From: VXOZ01 sp965220045
Lineage (GTDB): Bacteria; Chloroflexota; UBA11872; VXOZ01
Reading direction: 5' to 3'
NCBI GenBank assembly: GCA_965220045.1
Contig: OZ244803.1
Location: 2,418,001-2,482,000 of the forward strand
DNA length: 64,000 nucleotides
The notes under the pieces were generated by a model that worked only from the letters and a program-made list of their open reading frames with translations, was not told the origin of the DNA and made no database searches. Both the position numbers and the translations under genes were made by a program. Of the stretch, positions 8,040 to 16,449 are shown piece after piece (position 1 is the stretch's first letter; every line of letters begins with the position of its first letter).

Positions 8040-9260
8040 TCACGAGTGTGGCGCTAGCCATTGCCCCGCCATGTCCGCCACGGCGGCGCCTATGCTCAGC
8101 GAGGCCGTCGCCGCCGGAGACGGCGCGTTGAGCACGTGGATCATGCGCGCTGCTTGCACAATGTGAAAGTCCTCCACCAATTTCCCCTGCCGGTCCAGCG
8201 CCTGCGCCCGCACGCCGGAGCCCGCCCGCACCAGGTCCTGGCCGGTGACGTCGGGCACGAGCTTCTGCAGCTCTTTGACCATCGCGCCTTTATACAGTGA
8301 ACGGTACATTTCGCCCAAGCCCGTGCGCCAGTAGCGCGCTGCCATGCGCCAGAACCCCACGTAGCCTAGGATGTCCAACATATCGCCGGCGTTTACGTCA
8401 CGCCAGCGGTAGCCCTGGCGGCGGAACGCCAGCACGGCATTCGGTCCCACCTCGATTGCGCCGTTGATGCGTCGGGTAAAGTGCACGCCAAGAAACGGAA
8501 AAGCGGGATTGGCTACGGGATAGATGAGATTCCGCACGAGGCAGCGCTTTTCCGGCACGAGTTCGGAATACTCGCCCCGAAAGGGCGCGACCTTTACATC
8601 CGGCTTCAGACCGGCAGCCATGCTGACGCGGTCGGCGTACAGTCCGCCGCACGTTATCACGTGTTTGCTCAGGAAGTCTCCCTGAGTAGTCTCCAGCCGC
8701 AAGCCGTTGGATTCCTGGGCAATGGCAGTCACCTCTGCCCCGGTGCAAATGCTGCCCCCTGCATCCTCAAAAAGCTTGCGATAGGCCTGAGCAACGAGAC
8801 TGTAGTTGACGATACCCGCGCTCGGTACGTGGATGGCACGGATGCCGGTGGCGTAGGGCTCCAATTCCCTAAGCTCTTCAGGGCCGATCATGCGCACACC
8901 CGGTACACCGTTGGCCTGCGCGCGGCGCGCCAGTTCTCCCAGCGCGGGCAACTGCGAGTCCGCAGTCGCCACGATTACTTTGCCGCAGCGGTCGTAAGGG
9001 ATGCCGTATTCTTCGCAAAAGGCAACCATGCGCTCGGACCCCTGCACGGCCATGCGGGCCCGCTGCGAGCCCGGTCTATAGTAAATGCCGGAATGAATGA
9101 CACCGCTGTTGTGTCCGGTCTGATGCTGGGCGACGTCGGCTTCCTTCTCGAAGATCGTGATGGCGAGCCCGCTGTGCTGTTGGGCCAAAGTGCGCGCCGT
9201 GGAAAGGCCGACGATGCCGCCCCCGACGATGGCAATGTCTATTGAGGGGTTTCCGCGCAT
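8040..9260 (-). CDS. lhgO: L-2-hydroxyglutarate oxidase-like FAD-dependent oxidoreductase
   Basis: DAO-family flavoprotein of 406 residues. The N-terminal Rossmann motif IAIVGGGIVGLSTARTLAQ with a terminal acidic residue (FEKE) binds FAD. HNSGVIHSGIYYRPGSQRA is characteristic of LhgO/YgaF, which oxidises L-2-hydroxyglutarate to 2-oxoglutarate at the membrane and passes electrons to quinone. FGVHFTRRINGAIEVGPNAVLAF-like and GSGVRAQALD segments support this. Stands alone between the rpsB promoter region and a divergent hydrolase gene. Related 2-hydroxyacid substrates cannot be excluded. Confidence 0.88.
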   Translation of the reverse strand: MRGNPSIDIAIVGGGIVGLSTARTLAQQHSGLAITIFEKEADVAQHQTGHNSGVIHSGIYYRPGSQRARMAVQGSERMVAFCEEYGIPYDRCGKVIVATADSQLPALGELARRAQANGVPGVRMIGPEELRELEPYATGIRAIHVPSAGIVNYSLVAQAYRKLFEDAGGSICTGAEVTAIAQESNGLRLETTQGDFLSKHVITCGGLYADRVSMAAGLKPDVKVAPFRGEYSELVPEKRCLVRNLIYPVANPAFPFLGVHFTRRINGAIEVGPNAVLAFRRQGYRWRDVNAGDMLDILGYVGFWRMAARYWRTGLGEMYRSLYKGAMVKELQKLVPDVTGQDLVRAGSGVRAQALDRQGKLVEDFHIVQAARMIHVLNAPSPAATASLSIGAAVADMAGQWLAPHS

Positions 9261-9452
9261 ACGCTAATTGAACTTCCTCGTGTGACTGCTGCCTTGCGCT
9301 GCATCAGATTATACAGTGGCTGCCGCCGGCGCAAAGACTAGCGGTCTCAGTCTTCACGAAGGTACTGCCAAGCCCCACTTTGGTTGCGCCCCAGCGTACT
9401 CCCGCGCTACTGTGCTATTGAATGCGTGCAGCAATAAAGGATTGCCACTGCC

Positions 9453-11744
9453 ATGAGCCTACTCGAAAGTGATTCATCCCGTCTGCAGGGAACAGCCGCG
9501 CTCGCAATAGAAGGCGACGTCGCCGCACAGATGATCGCCGGTATTCACCGCTACTTGGACCGCGAACTCGCCGCTGCCGATAGCGAAGCGGAAGAATCCT
9601 TACGGTCGCTGGCGGCTTCAGCCGAAATACTGACAGCTCGGGTCAGCGCCAAACGCCAGGAATTCGCCCGCAATATCGGCGTCATAGACGCACGCAAGCC
9701 GGTCTCGGCCCTGGAGTTCGTGTGCTCGACCACCGATCCCTTTCGCGTCGCCGCGACTCGCACGTACGACATTCACGCCATTCGCTGGCCGGTGCTGGAC
9801 GGTGTTGATGGTGAAGGTCTGCTGCTGCGGCCCAAACAGCCTCCCCTCGCCCACGTGATTGCGGTGCCCGATGCCGATCAGACGCCGGAAATGCTGGCAG
9901 GCCTTGCGCCCGGCTTGGAGCCGGAACAGCAGTTCGCGCGCCGTTTGGTGGAAATGGGGTGTCAGGTCGTGGTGCCCTTGCTCATCGACCGCGAGCACAC
10001 GTGGTCGGGGAACCCGGCAATTCGCATGACCGACCAGCCCCACCGCGAGTACATCTACCGCATGGCCTGCGAGATGGGACGCCACGTCATCGGCTACGAG
10101 GTGCAGAAGCTCTTGGGACTCGTGGATTTCTTTGCCGCGCAACCGGTACCGGAAAACGTGCCGGTGGCGGTGTTCGGCTATGGCGAGGGCGGCCTGCTGG
10201 CGCTCTACAGCGGCGCGCTGGATGAGCGGATCGCGGCGGTCGGCGTGAGCGGGTACTTCCGTAACCGCACCCAAATGTGGCAAGAGCCGCTCTATCGCAA
10301 TGTCTGGCGGCTGCTGCGGGGATTTAGCGACGCCGAACTGGCTGCCATGGTCGCGCCGCGCCCCCTGATCATAGAGGCAACTGCCTCGCCTACCATCTGC
10401 GGCCTGCCGCCCATTACCGATCTTGAACGTGTGCGCGGGCGGGTTGGCGCCCCCGGCAAGATCGAACCCGCACCGTTAACAGAAGTCCACGCCGAAGTAG
10501 CCCGCGCCCAACCGGCCTATGCCGCGCACGACTCCTCCGCTAGTCTCGTGCTCGTCGAACCGCCCGCGGCGGACCTAGGGCCGGGCTCGGACGCTGCCTT
10601 GACGGCCTTGCTGCATGGCTTAGGTGTGGAAACAAGCGGCGCGACAACAGCGACATCGCCACTTGATGCCCGCGCCGGCTTCGACCCAGCCGCCCGCATG
10701 GAGCGGCAGTTCAACCAGATCGTGACCCACGTGCAGCAGCGCCTGGAGCTCGCGTGGCGCACGAGAGAGGACTTCTGGTCGGAGGCCGATACCTCTTCTC
10801 TGGAAGCTTGGGAAGCGACCAACGCCGTCTATCGAAAACGCTTCTGGGAAGACCTCATTGGACGTTGCCCCGACCCCAGCCTGCCGTTCAACGCGAAAAG
10901 CCGTCCGTACGGCCAGAGCGACGCCTGGGATGGCTACGAGGTGACGCTGGATGTTCATCCAGATATCTTTGCCCACGGCATCCTGCTGGTGCCCAAAGAC
11001 ATTCCGCCCGGCGAGCAGCGGCCGGTGGTGGTCTGCCAGCATGGATTGGAAGGCCGTCCGGAAGACGTCATTAGGGAGGAAGAAGGCCCGTACCATGCCT
11101 TTGCCGCGCGGCTGGCCGAGCGCGGCTACATCACGTACGCGCCGCAGAACCCCTACATCGGCTACCACGAGTTCCGCACGCTTCAGCGCAAGGCCAATCC
11201 GCTGGGGTGGACGCTGTTTACTTTTGCCATTGCGCAGCACGAGCAGCAACTCCGCTGGCTCTCCTCGCTGCCGTTCGTCGATCCCGACCGCATCGGATTC
11301 TACGGCCTTTCCTACGGCGGCAAAGCGGCCATGCGTATTCCGACGGTGCTGACCCAGTACGCGCTCTCGATTTGCTCCGGCGACTTCAACGAGTGGGCGC
11401 GCAAGTGCGCGAGCACCGACTACTTTTCGGGCTACATGTTCAACCACGAGTGGGAGATGCAAGAGTTTAACCTGGGCCAGACTTTCAACTACGCCGAGAT
11501 GGCCTATCTCATGGCCCCGCGTCCCTTCATGGTAGAGCGCGGCCACCGCGACGGCGTGGCCTCCGACGAATGGTGCGCCTACGAATATGCCCGCGTCCAA
11601 CGCCGGTACGCCGACCTGAAGATCCCCGACCGCGCCGAAATCTACTACTTCGACGGCGGCCACATGATCGAAAGCACGGGTACCTTTGCGTTTCTCGATA
11701 AGCACCTAAACTGGGAGCCACGCAGGAATTGTGGACATTCCTAG
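9453..11744 (+). CDS. Two-domain alpha/beta hydrolase, second domain acetyl-xylan-esterase/dienelactone-hydrolase-like
   Basis: 763 residues, about twice a normal single-domain esterase. The C-terminal half has a complete-looking nucleophile elbow, GLSYGG, with Ser620, preceded by PVVVCQHGLEG (oxyanion region) and followed near the end by DGGHMIES, a fitting catalytic His. The N-terminal half has a matching fold signature (elbow at 242-247), but the sequence is GYGEGG, so the nucleophile position (residue 244) is Gly. The two halves therefore look like a duplicated hydrolase in which the first copy has lost its Ser. No signal peptide. Esterase action on acylated sugars is a family-based guess. 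Confidence 0.8.
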   Translation: MSLLESDSSRLQGTAALAIEGDVAAQMIAGIHRYLDRELAAADSEAEESLRSLAASAEILTARVSAKRQEFARNIGVIDARKPVSALEFVCSTTDPFRVAATRTYDIHAIRWPVLDGVDGEGLLLRPKQPPLAHVIAVPDADQTPEMLAGLAPGLEPEQQFARRLVEMGCQVVVPLLIDREHTWSGNPAIRMTDQPHREYIYRMACEMGRHVIGYEVQKLLGLVDFFAAQPVPENVPVAVFGYGEGGLLALYSGALDERIAAVGVSGYFRNRTQMWQEPLYRNVWRLLRGFSDAELAAMVAPRPLIIEATASPTICGLPPITDLERVRGRVGAPGKIEPAPLTEVHAEVARAQPAYAAHDSSASLVLVEPPAADLGPGSDAALTALLHGLGVETSGATTATSPLDARAGFDPAARMERQFNQIVTHVQQRLELAWRTREDFWSEADTSSLEAWEATNAVYRKRFWEDLIGRCPDPSLPFNAKSRPYGQSDAWDGYEVTLDVHPDIFAHGILLVPKDIPPGEQRPVVVCQHGLEGRPEDVIREEEGPYHAFAARLAERGYITYAPQNPYIGYHEFRTLQRKANPLGWTLFTFAIAQHEQQLRWLSSLPFVDPDRIGFYGLSYGGKAAMRIPTVLTQYALSICSGDFNEWARKCASTDYFSGYMFNHEWEMQEFNLGQTFNYAEMAYLMAPRPFMVERGHRDGVASDEWCAYEYARVQRRYADLKIPDRAEIYYFDGGHMIESTGTFAFLDKHLNWEPRRNCGHS

Positions 11745-11870
11745 TCCAGACGTAACTGCCGCATGACTGCCCCGTGCTAGCCTAGATATAGGGCATTCTA
11801 AATGGGGCGAACACTGCCTGTTGCAGTCTTGGCGAATTGAACTCGTTGGTCTTTGGGACGGCAAATCTCT

Positions 11871-12386
11871 GTGCGTAGGATTCTACTGACTACAGTTGTT
11901 CTATTCATGCTCCTCTTTGGAGCAACTCTCGTTTTTGTGCAAAGTGGCCTGCTCTTGCTACCAGAAGCGGTGTATGCGGAACTTGGCATAGAGCCGCCGG
12001 ATCAAGTCAAACCAATTCAGCGGGAAACTCAGCCAAAGTGTCCAAGTTCAGGCGACATCGAGTGGCTGATAGCTACGCATTTGGCAGAGCTCTGGGACGT
12101 ACCGCCAAATTCCAGTGCAGTGAGGAGGCGCGTGAGCCGCTTATCTGCAATATGGAGGTCCGGTAGTCTCTTGTGCGGAAAGTACCGGGAGCTTGGGCAC
12201 ACAATCGCTGCTGATTTCGCCGAGCGCTATGCGAACCTGGGGGCTGCGGGCACACAGTTCCGTAGAAATATCTATTGCACGGTCAAGCCAGAGTTCACAG
12301 ATAGGGAACTGTATTCCTGGAACAAGTCCTTCGACTTCAATGACTGGCAGATGATCACAGGTGGTCAGGTTTGCGGCCAAGCTTAA
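11871..12386 (+). CDS. Unknown membrane-anchored protein
   Basis: Not recognised. The GTG start at 11871 gives RRILLTTVVLFMLLFGATLVF, a basic N-terminus and one hydrophobic segment, either a signal anchor or a signal peptide. The rest (about 140 residues) is predicted to lie outside the cytoplasm and has four Cys in the mature part, including one in GQVCGQA at the C-terminus. A TTG at 11853 would add six residues. Base composition is visibly lower in GC than the flanking genes, as in the DUF4238 gene that follows, so the two may have arrived together. Confidence 0.55.
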   Translation: MRRILLTTVVLFMLLFGATLVFVQSGLLLLPEAVYAELGIEPPDQVKPIQRETQPKCPSSGDIEWLIATHLAELWDVPPNSSAVRRRVSRLSAIWRSGSLLCGKYRELGHTIAADFAERYANLGAAGTQFRRNIYCTVKPEFTDRELYSWNKSFDFNDWQMITGGQVCGQA

Positions 12387-12449
12387 TGGGAACCTGGTTC
12401 ACAGCAGAGAATGCCCATGATAGGGGCCTTGTTCGACAATGGGAGTCTC

Positions 12450-12479
12450 TTGAAAGCAGGAATAGCGCTTCTGTACACT
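12450..12479 (+). promoter_or_regulatory. Probable promoter of the DUF4238 gene
   Basis: TTGAAA (12450-12455), an 18-bp spacer and TACACT (12474-12479), about 43 bases upstream of the chosen GTG start. Good sigma-70 match for this window. Confidence 0.5.
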
Positions 12480-12521
12480 ATTGCGTCACCTAGCTTGATT
12501 TGAGTGAAGGATATTGAATTT

Positions 12522-13367
12522 GTGAGTAAACCAAAACGTCAGCATTACATTCCACAAATGCTGCTCAAGCACTTTGTGGATGAAGATGATCAGCTTTCTT
12601 TCTATCAGAGGGATGCACCAGAGAAAGGCGTGAGGAGGCAGACACCAAGGACTCTCTTCGTCAAGAAGCACTTGTACACTTTCACAGATCTATATGGCAC
12701 GAAAGACTTCTCTACCGAGGAGTTTTTCTCCGAGCTTGAAAGTGATGCCGATTCAGTCGTCTGCAAGATCGTTGAGAATGCTCGGAATGGAATGCTGCCG
12801 TCTTTGACATCCGGCGAAAGACAGACCTGGGACTGGTTCTCTATGACGCTCTGGCGACGGTTGCCCGATGTTTGTGAGCGCATGATGCCAAGACTCCTAG
12901 ACTCGGAGGATTTGCGGCGACGATATAGAGACTGCATGAATATACCAGACGCAAAGCCAATTGACTTCGAAGAAATGAGAGAGTTCATCTGGAATGAGGC
13001 TTGGCCGCGCAGCCTCCAAGAGCAAGATGAACTAATGGTGAATGAGCTCTTACCGACACTCAGGCGAATGAAGCTGTGGGTTGCAGTTGTACCGAAAGGG
13101 CGGGCTGGACTCATAATAGGAAGCAACCCGGTCATACGGATTTCCGGGCACTTGCCTCACTTGAGGGATCCAGGGACCGAGTTAATCTTGGCGCTCGCTC
13201 ACGATGTTGCTGTGTGCTTCATCCACGATCAGAGTGAGATAAGGTATGTGTTGGAACCAAAAGATGTCTGCGATTTCAACAGGGCTGTTTTTGACCAAAG
13301 CACAATTGTGGCCGATCGTTCACATAGGCAACTCGAGTTGTTGGCAGCAGTCGCCAATAATCCCTAA
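12522..13367 (+). CDS. DUF4238-containing protein
   Basis: The opening KPKRQHYIPQMLLKHFVDEDDQ is the hallmark of DUF4238 (pattern QHYxPxxxLxxF near the N-terminus), and the length (281 residues) fits. The function of this family is not established; members occur sporadically in accessory regions. An upstream GTG at 12504 has no ribosome-binding site, whereas GTG at 12522 has GAAGGA about ten bases ahead, so I chose the latter. Codon use is noticeably poorer in G and C at third positions than in the neighbours, which suggests horizontal acquisition. Confidence 0.8.
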   Translation: MSKPKRQHYIPQMLLKHFVDEDDQLSFYQRDAPEKGVRRQTPRTLFVKKHLYTFTDLYGTKDFSTEEFFSELESDADSVVCKIVENARNGMLPSLTSGERQTWDWFSMTLWRRLPDVCERMMPRLLDSEDLRRRYRDCMNIPDAKPIDFEEMREFIWNEAWPRSLQEQDELMVNELLPTLRRMKLWVAVVPKGRAGLIIGSNPVIRISGHLPHLRDPGTELILALAHDVAVCFIHDQSEIRYVLEPKDVCDFNRAVFDQSTIVADRSHRQLELLAAVANNP

Positions 13368-13394
13368 GAGTACGTGCTTCCCATCAACCCTTTA

Positions 13395-13420
13395 CCCTTC
13401 GACAGGCTCAGGGCGAACGG
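13395..13420. repeat. Dispersed palindromic repeat (TTCGCCCTGAGC family)
   Basis: A copy of the element TTCGCCCTGAGCCTGTCGAA, here in reverse orientation, between convergent genes. Other copies lie at 31480-31850 and 39171-39199. The ends form TTCG/CGAA, so it can fold. Confidence 0.6.
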
Positions 13421-13466
13421 AAAAAATCAAGTCTAGCAAGAAACGGGAGACATTTCAGATCAGGTG

Positions 13467-15221
13467 TCACGGCTCCGACTGCGGTATGGCCGCGGGCTTC
13501 ACGCGGATGGTGTACTCGTTGCGGTAGGTGACGAGGCCGGGGGGTGAGCGGGGGATGCGGCGGACGTAGCGGCGGCGGGTAACATCCACTTCAGCGCTCG
13601 TAGACTCGCGCAGCTTGCTGTAGTAAGCGGCGATTTGCGCCGCCTGGCTGATGACTGCTTCCGGCACGTCGCGGCCGCCGGAGCGCAGGAGGGTATGCGC
13701 GCCGGGCACGTTGCGTGCGTGGAGCCAGAGGTCGTCGGCATCGGCGAGCCGCAGGGCGGCGTCGTTCTGCGCGCCGCTGCGGCCCACGAGCACCTGCACG
13801 CCTTCGAGCCACGCCGAGACCGGCTGCGCACCCTGATCGGCAGCCTTGCCGCGCTTTCCTCGCCCGCGTTTCCCCTGAGACTTCTCACTCTTGCCATCGG
13901 GACCGCCACCGAAGATGCCCTGCTCGCGCAACTCATCGCGCACCGCGCGCACGTCGGTTGGCGTCTCCGAGGCCGCCAGCAGGGCTTCCATCTGTTCGCA
14001 ATAGGCATACTCGTTGTTTGCTTTGCGCAACAGCGCCGGCACCTCTTCCTGGGCCCGCTTCTTACGCTTGTAGGCAGCAAAGTACGTGTCGGCATTGGCT
14101 GCGACGGATTCTTGCGGATCGATCTTGATGGTCTCACCATCCGCTTCAATGGAATCGCTACCCGGTGAGACACTATAGCCATACGCCAGGACCAAATCGC
14201 CTTTGCGCCGCCACTCCTCCGCATCGGCGGCATCGGCCTGCTGGCGCTCGAGAGCGCGCCGCCGCTGCCGGAGCTGGTCCATGCGCTCCCGCAGGGCCGT
14301 CTGCAGCGGCTTCTGGCCCAAATCGCGCGTCTGCCGCTGCGGCGCGCTGCCCTGCTCGCGGTAGAACTGCTCAATGGCCGCGCTCATGGAGTCGAGAGAC
14401 TCGCGCTGTGCAAACATGGTCAATGCGTACGGCGCGTAGGCGGCTGCAGTACCGTCTTCACCCCGTGCCAGGCATGGGGTGAGTTCACCGTTCGCAACCT
14501 GTGTGAAAGTGCCCTGCGCCGCGCCGAGCACATCCGGCCACGCCGCGTCCCCTGCTGATGTCTCCACTGCGCCTATGGCGCGGAAAACCGTTTCACGCGC
14601 CAGCAGCGGCCCGCAGCCGCTGGTCTGCCCCATGAACACACGCCAGGCGAGCTGTTTCGGATTCTCCTGGGCGGCGGCTTCCAATTGCGTGGCTTGAGCG
14701 GAGAAAGGATCTGGCCTCTGGAGCGGCGGCGGCGGGACATACGGCTGCTTGGGCAGCACCTGCCGGTAGCGATTGATCGAAGCATCAACCCGCTTCATGC
14801 TCTCGAGCACCACGCCGTCGGCATCCACCAGCACCAGGTTGCTCGTGCGCCCCATGATCTCGGCGATGAGATTCGTCTCCACGATGTTGTCGTCCACCCG
14901 CGCGTGCACAGTGAACTGCAAGACCCGCTCCCACGGCGGCTGCTCCACCGCGATGAGGCGTCCGTTCCGCACGTACTTGCGCAGCAGAAGCAGCAGCGGC
15001 GTGACGTTGTCGTCCATACGCGCCGGCCGCTCCCGCGTAAGATAGACCCGCGGTGCTTGCGGCGCGGCATTGATAATGAGCCACCACGTCTCGCCCCGTG
15101 CGTAGACCTCGAAGGCCACGGCAAGATTGTCCGGATGCAGCACGCGCTGTATCCGCCCGCCGACGATGGTGTCGGTGAATTCCCGCCGCAAAGCGGTGAG
15201 CGTAGCTACGTCAATGGTCAA
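13467..15221 (-). CDS. rqcH: Rqc2/RqcH-type ribosome quality control factor (NFACT protein)
   Basis: 584 residues with the NFACT order: NFACT-N from the start (LTALRREFTDTIVGGRIQRVL; EIMGRTSNLVLVD), a central helical region with coiled coil (about 300-420), and NFACT-R at the C-terminus (DDLWLHARNVPGAHTLLR, ending YRNEYTIRVKP). Family members bind obstructed 50S subunits with peptidyl-tRNA and recruit Ala-tRNA to add C-terminal alanine tails. LLLLLRKYVRNGRL covers the region around the catalytically important Asp-Arg pair. A Lys/Gly-rich insert (about 440-465) precedes NFACT-R. Older annotation as a fibronectin-binding protein refers to the same family. Confidence 0.92.
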   Translation of the reverse strand: MTIDVATLTALRREFTDTIVGGRIQRVLHPDNLAVAFEVYARGETWWLIINAAPQAPRVYLTRERPARMDDNVTPLLLLLRKYVRNGRLIAVEQPPWERVLQFTVHARVDDNIVETNLIAEIMGRTSNLVLVDADGVVLESMKRVDASINRYRQVLPKQPYVPPPPLQRPDPFSAQATQLEAAAQENPKQLAWRVFMGQTSGCGPLLARETVFRAIGAVETSAGDAAWPDVLGAAQGTFTQVANGELTPCLARGEDGTAAAYAPYALTMFAQRESLDSMSAAIEQFYREQGSAPQRQTRDLGQKPLQTALRERMDQLRQRRRALERQQADAADAEEWRRKGDLVLAYGYSVSPGSDSIEADGETIKIDPQESVAANADTYFAAYKRKKRAQEEVPALLRKANNEYAYCEQMEALLAASETPTDVRAVRDELREQGIFGGGPDGKSEKSQGKRGRGKRGKAADQGAQPVSAWLEGVQVLVGRSGAQNDAALRLADADDLWLHARNVPGAHTLLRSGGRDVPEAVISQAAQIAAYYSKLRESTSAEVDVTRRRYVRRIPRSPPGLVTYRNEYTIRVKPAAIPQSEP

Positions 15222-15587
15222 AGGGGTGTGTCCTTTGATGAATCTTGTGCAGAGTCCCTACACACACAATTCTATTCTACTGCCTATTCCAGTAGCGCAG
15301 GTTTGCAACCTGCGCTCATGATTTAGTGGAGAAACGTCCGCGCTGGGCCGCTCGCGTTGTAAGAGTGTCTAACTTACCTTCTTCAATTGCCTCTCGAAGT
15401 CTCACTGCATTGTAGCGCGGGGCTTGTTACCGCCGGATCAAGTAAGAGAGGGCTCTTGGCAAACACTGTCACATAGTGGGAATATGCCATTGGGATTGAC
15501 CCTTCAGCAGGCGCAGAGCCTGCCCCGTACGTGATACGGGGTTACAAACCTGCGCTACCGGGGATGGAGAGCGGCGTGATTCGACAG
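15222..15587. repeat. Intergenic repeats: two palindromes of dispersed families
   Basis: 15294-15316 is a perfect hairpin, AGCGCAGGTT-TGC-AACCTGCGCT. 15523-15541 is CCCCGTA-CGTGA-TACGGGG, immediately followed by a half copy of the first element (TTACAAACCTGCGCTACC). No protein-coding potential seen. See also 36460-36480 and 55718-56245 for the first family. Confidence 0.75.
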
Positions 15588-16448
15588 TCACCCTAGCGCA
15601 AGCCGCAACCGCGCTTCTACCTGCTCAAGCGCAGGAACCCCGCTCGCGCCGTCGTGCTCGATGCTACACGCCGACGCGGCATTGGCATAGCGGCACGCGA
15701 CGCTCGGGTCGCCGGTTCGGCCAAAAGCAAGAAGAAAGGCAGCGGCAAAGATATCGCCCGCGCCGGTGAGGTCCACCGGCGTTGCAGGCGCGACGGGGAA
15801 TCGCGTGGCGTGGCCGCGATCGAACAGCGTTGCCCCGCCGTCGCCTTGGGTCATCACCGCCAGCGGGGTCTGCGCGGTGTAGTATCTGATCAGGGATTCG
15901 CTGCCGCCCACGTCCTCATCCGAAAAAAAGATGACGCTGTACGACGGGAATTCATGCTCGGCGCGAGTCCAGCGTCGCGTGTAGATCCGGCCCTGCTGGT
16001 GCGAGCGCAGCCGGCCCTGAATTGCCATGCCGGCAAGCGTCCCGGCGGGGAAGTGCCCTCCCATGCGGGTGGAAGTTTCGGAAATAATCGGTCCTACCAG
16101 CACAGTTGGTGCGTTGCGCCACGCCGACGGGACATGGCGCGGCTCGATGCGCGTGGCCTTGGCGTGGAGCAGTTGTTGGCGTCCCGCATCCGAATAGATG
16201 TTCTCCATCGTCGTCGTCACGGGTGACGGCACCACGTGCAGGAGCACGTCATCGCCAAGCAGGCCTCGGTAGCTGTCCGCGTCTTCCGGCGCTAACGACG
16301 TAAGCACGCCGGCGCGCACACCCCAGGCCCGCGCAAGCAGCGCCGCATAGGTTACGGTGCCGCCCCAGCGCCAGCCAGCGGGTACGATGTCCCGGGCGGC
16401 ATGGCCGATGGCGAGAAAAGTTGGCGTATCCGGATCCACCGTAGCCAA
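15588..16448 (-). CDS. PfkB-family carbohydrate/nucleoside kinase
   Basis: Ribokinase-like fold. The N-terminus has FLAIGHAARDIVPAGWRWGGTVTYAALLARAWG, the di-Gly substrate region, and the C-terminus has VDLTGAGDIFAAAFLLA with the catalytic Asp of GAGD and the anion hole. About 286 residues, slightly short for the family. TTG at 16448 follows the stop of the Gfo/Idh gene (overlap of one codon region) and has AGGAG ten bases ahead; GTG at 16439 is the alternative. Translationally linked to the dehydrogenase, so the two probably act on the same sugar or polyol. Substrate unknown. Confidence 0.82.
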   Translation of the reverse strand: MATVDPDTPTFLAIGHAARDIVPAGWRWGGTVTYAALLARAWGVRAGVLTSLAPEDADSYRGLLGDDVLLHVVPSPVTTTMENIYSDAGRQQLLHAKATRIEPRHVPSAWRNAPTVLVGPIISETSTRMGGHFPAGTLAGMAIQGRLRSHQQGRIYTRRWTRAEHEFPSYSVIFFSDEDVGGSESLIRYYTAQTPLAVMTQGDGGATLFDRGHATRFPVAPATPVDLTGAGDIFAAAFLLAFGRTGDPSVACRYANAASACSIEHDGASGVPALEQVEARLRLALG

Positions 16449-16449
16449 G

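Noticed and set aside
9551..11705. Long minus-strand open frames opposite the two-domain hydrolase
   Set aside because: Shadow frames; the plus-strand gene has the nucleophile elbow, oxyanion region and catalytic His.
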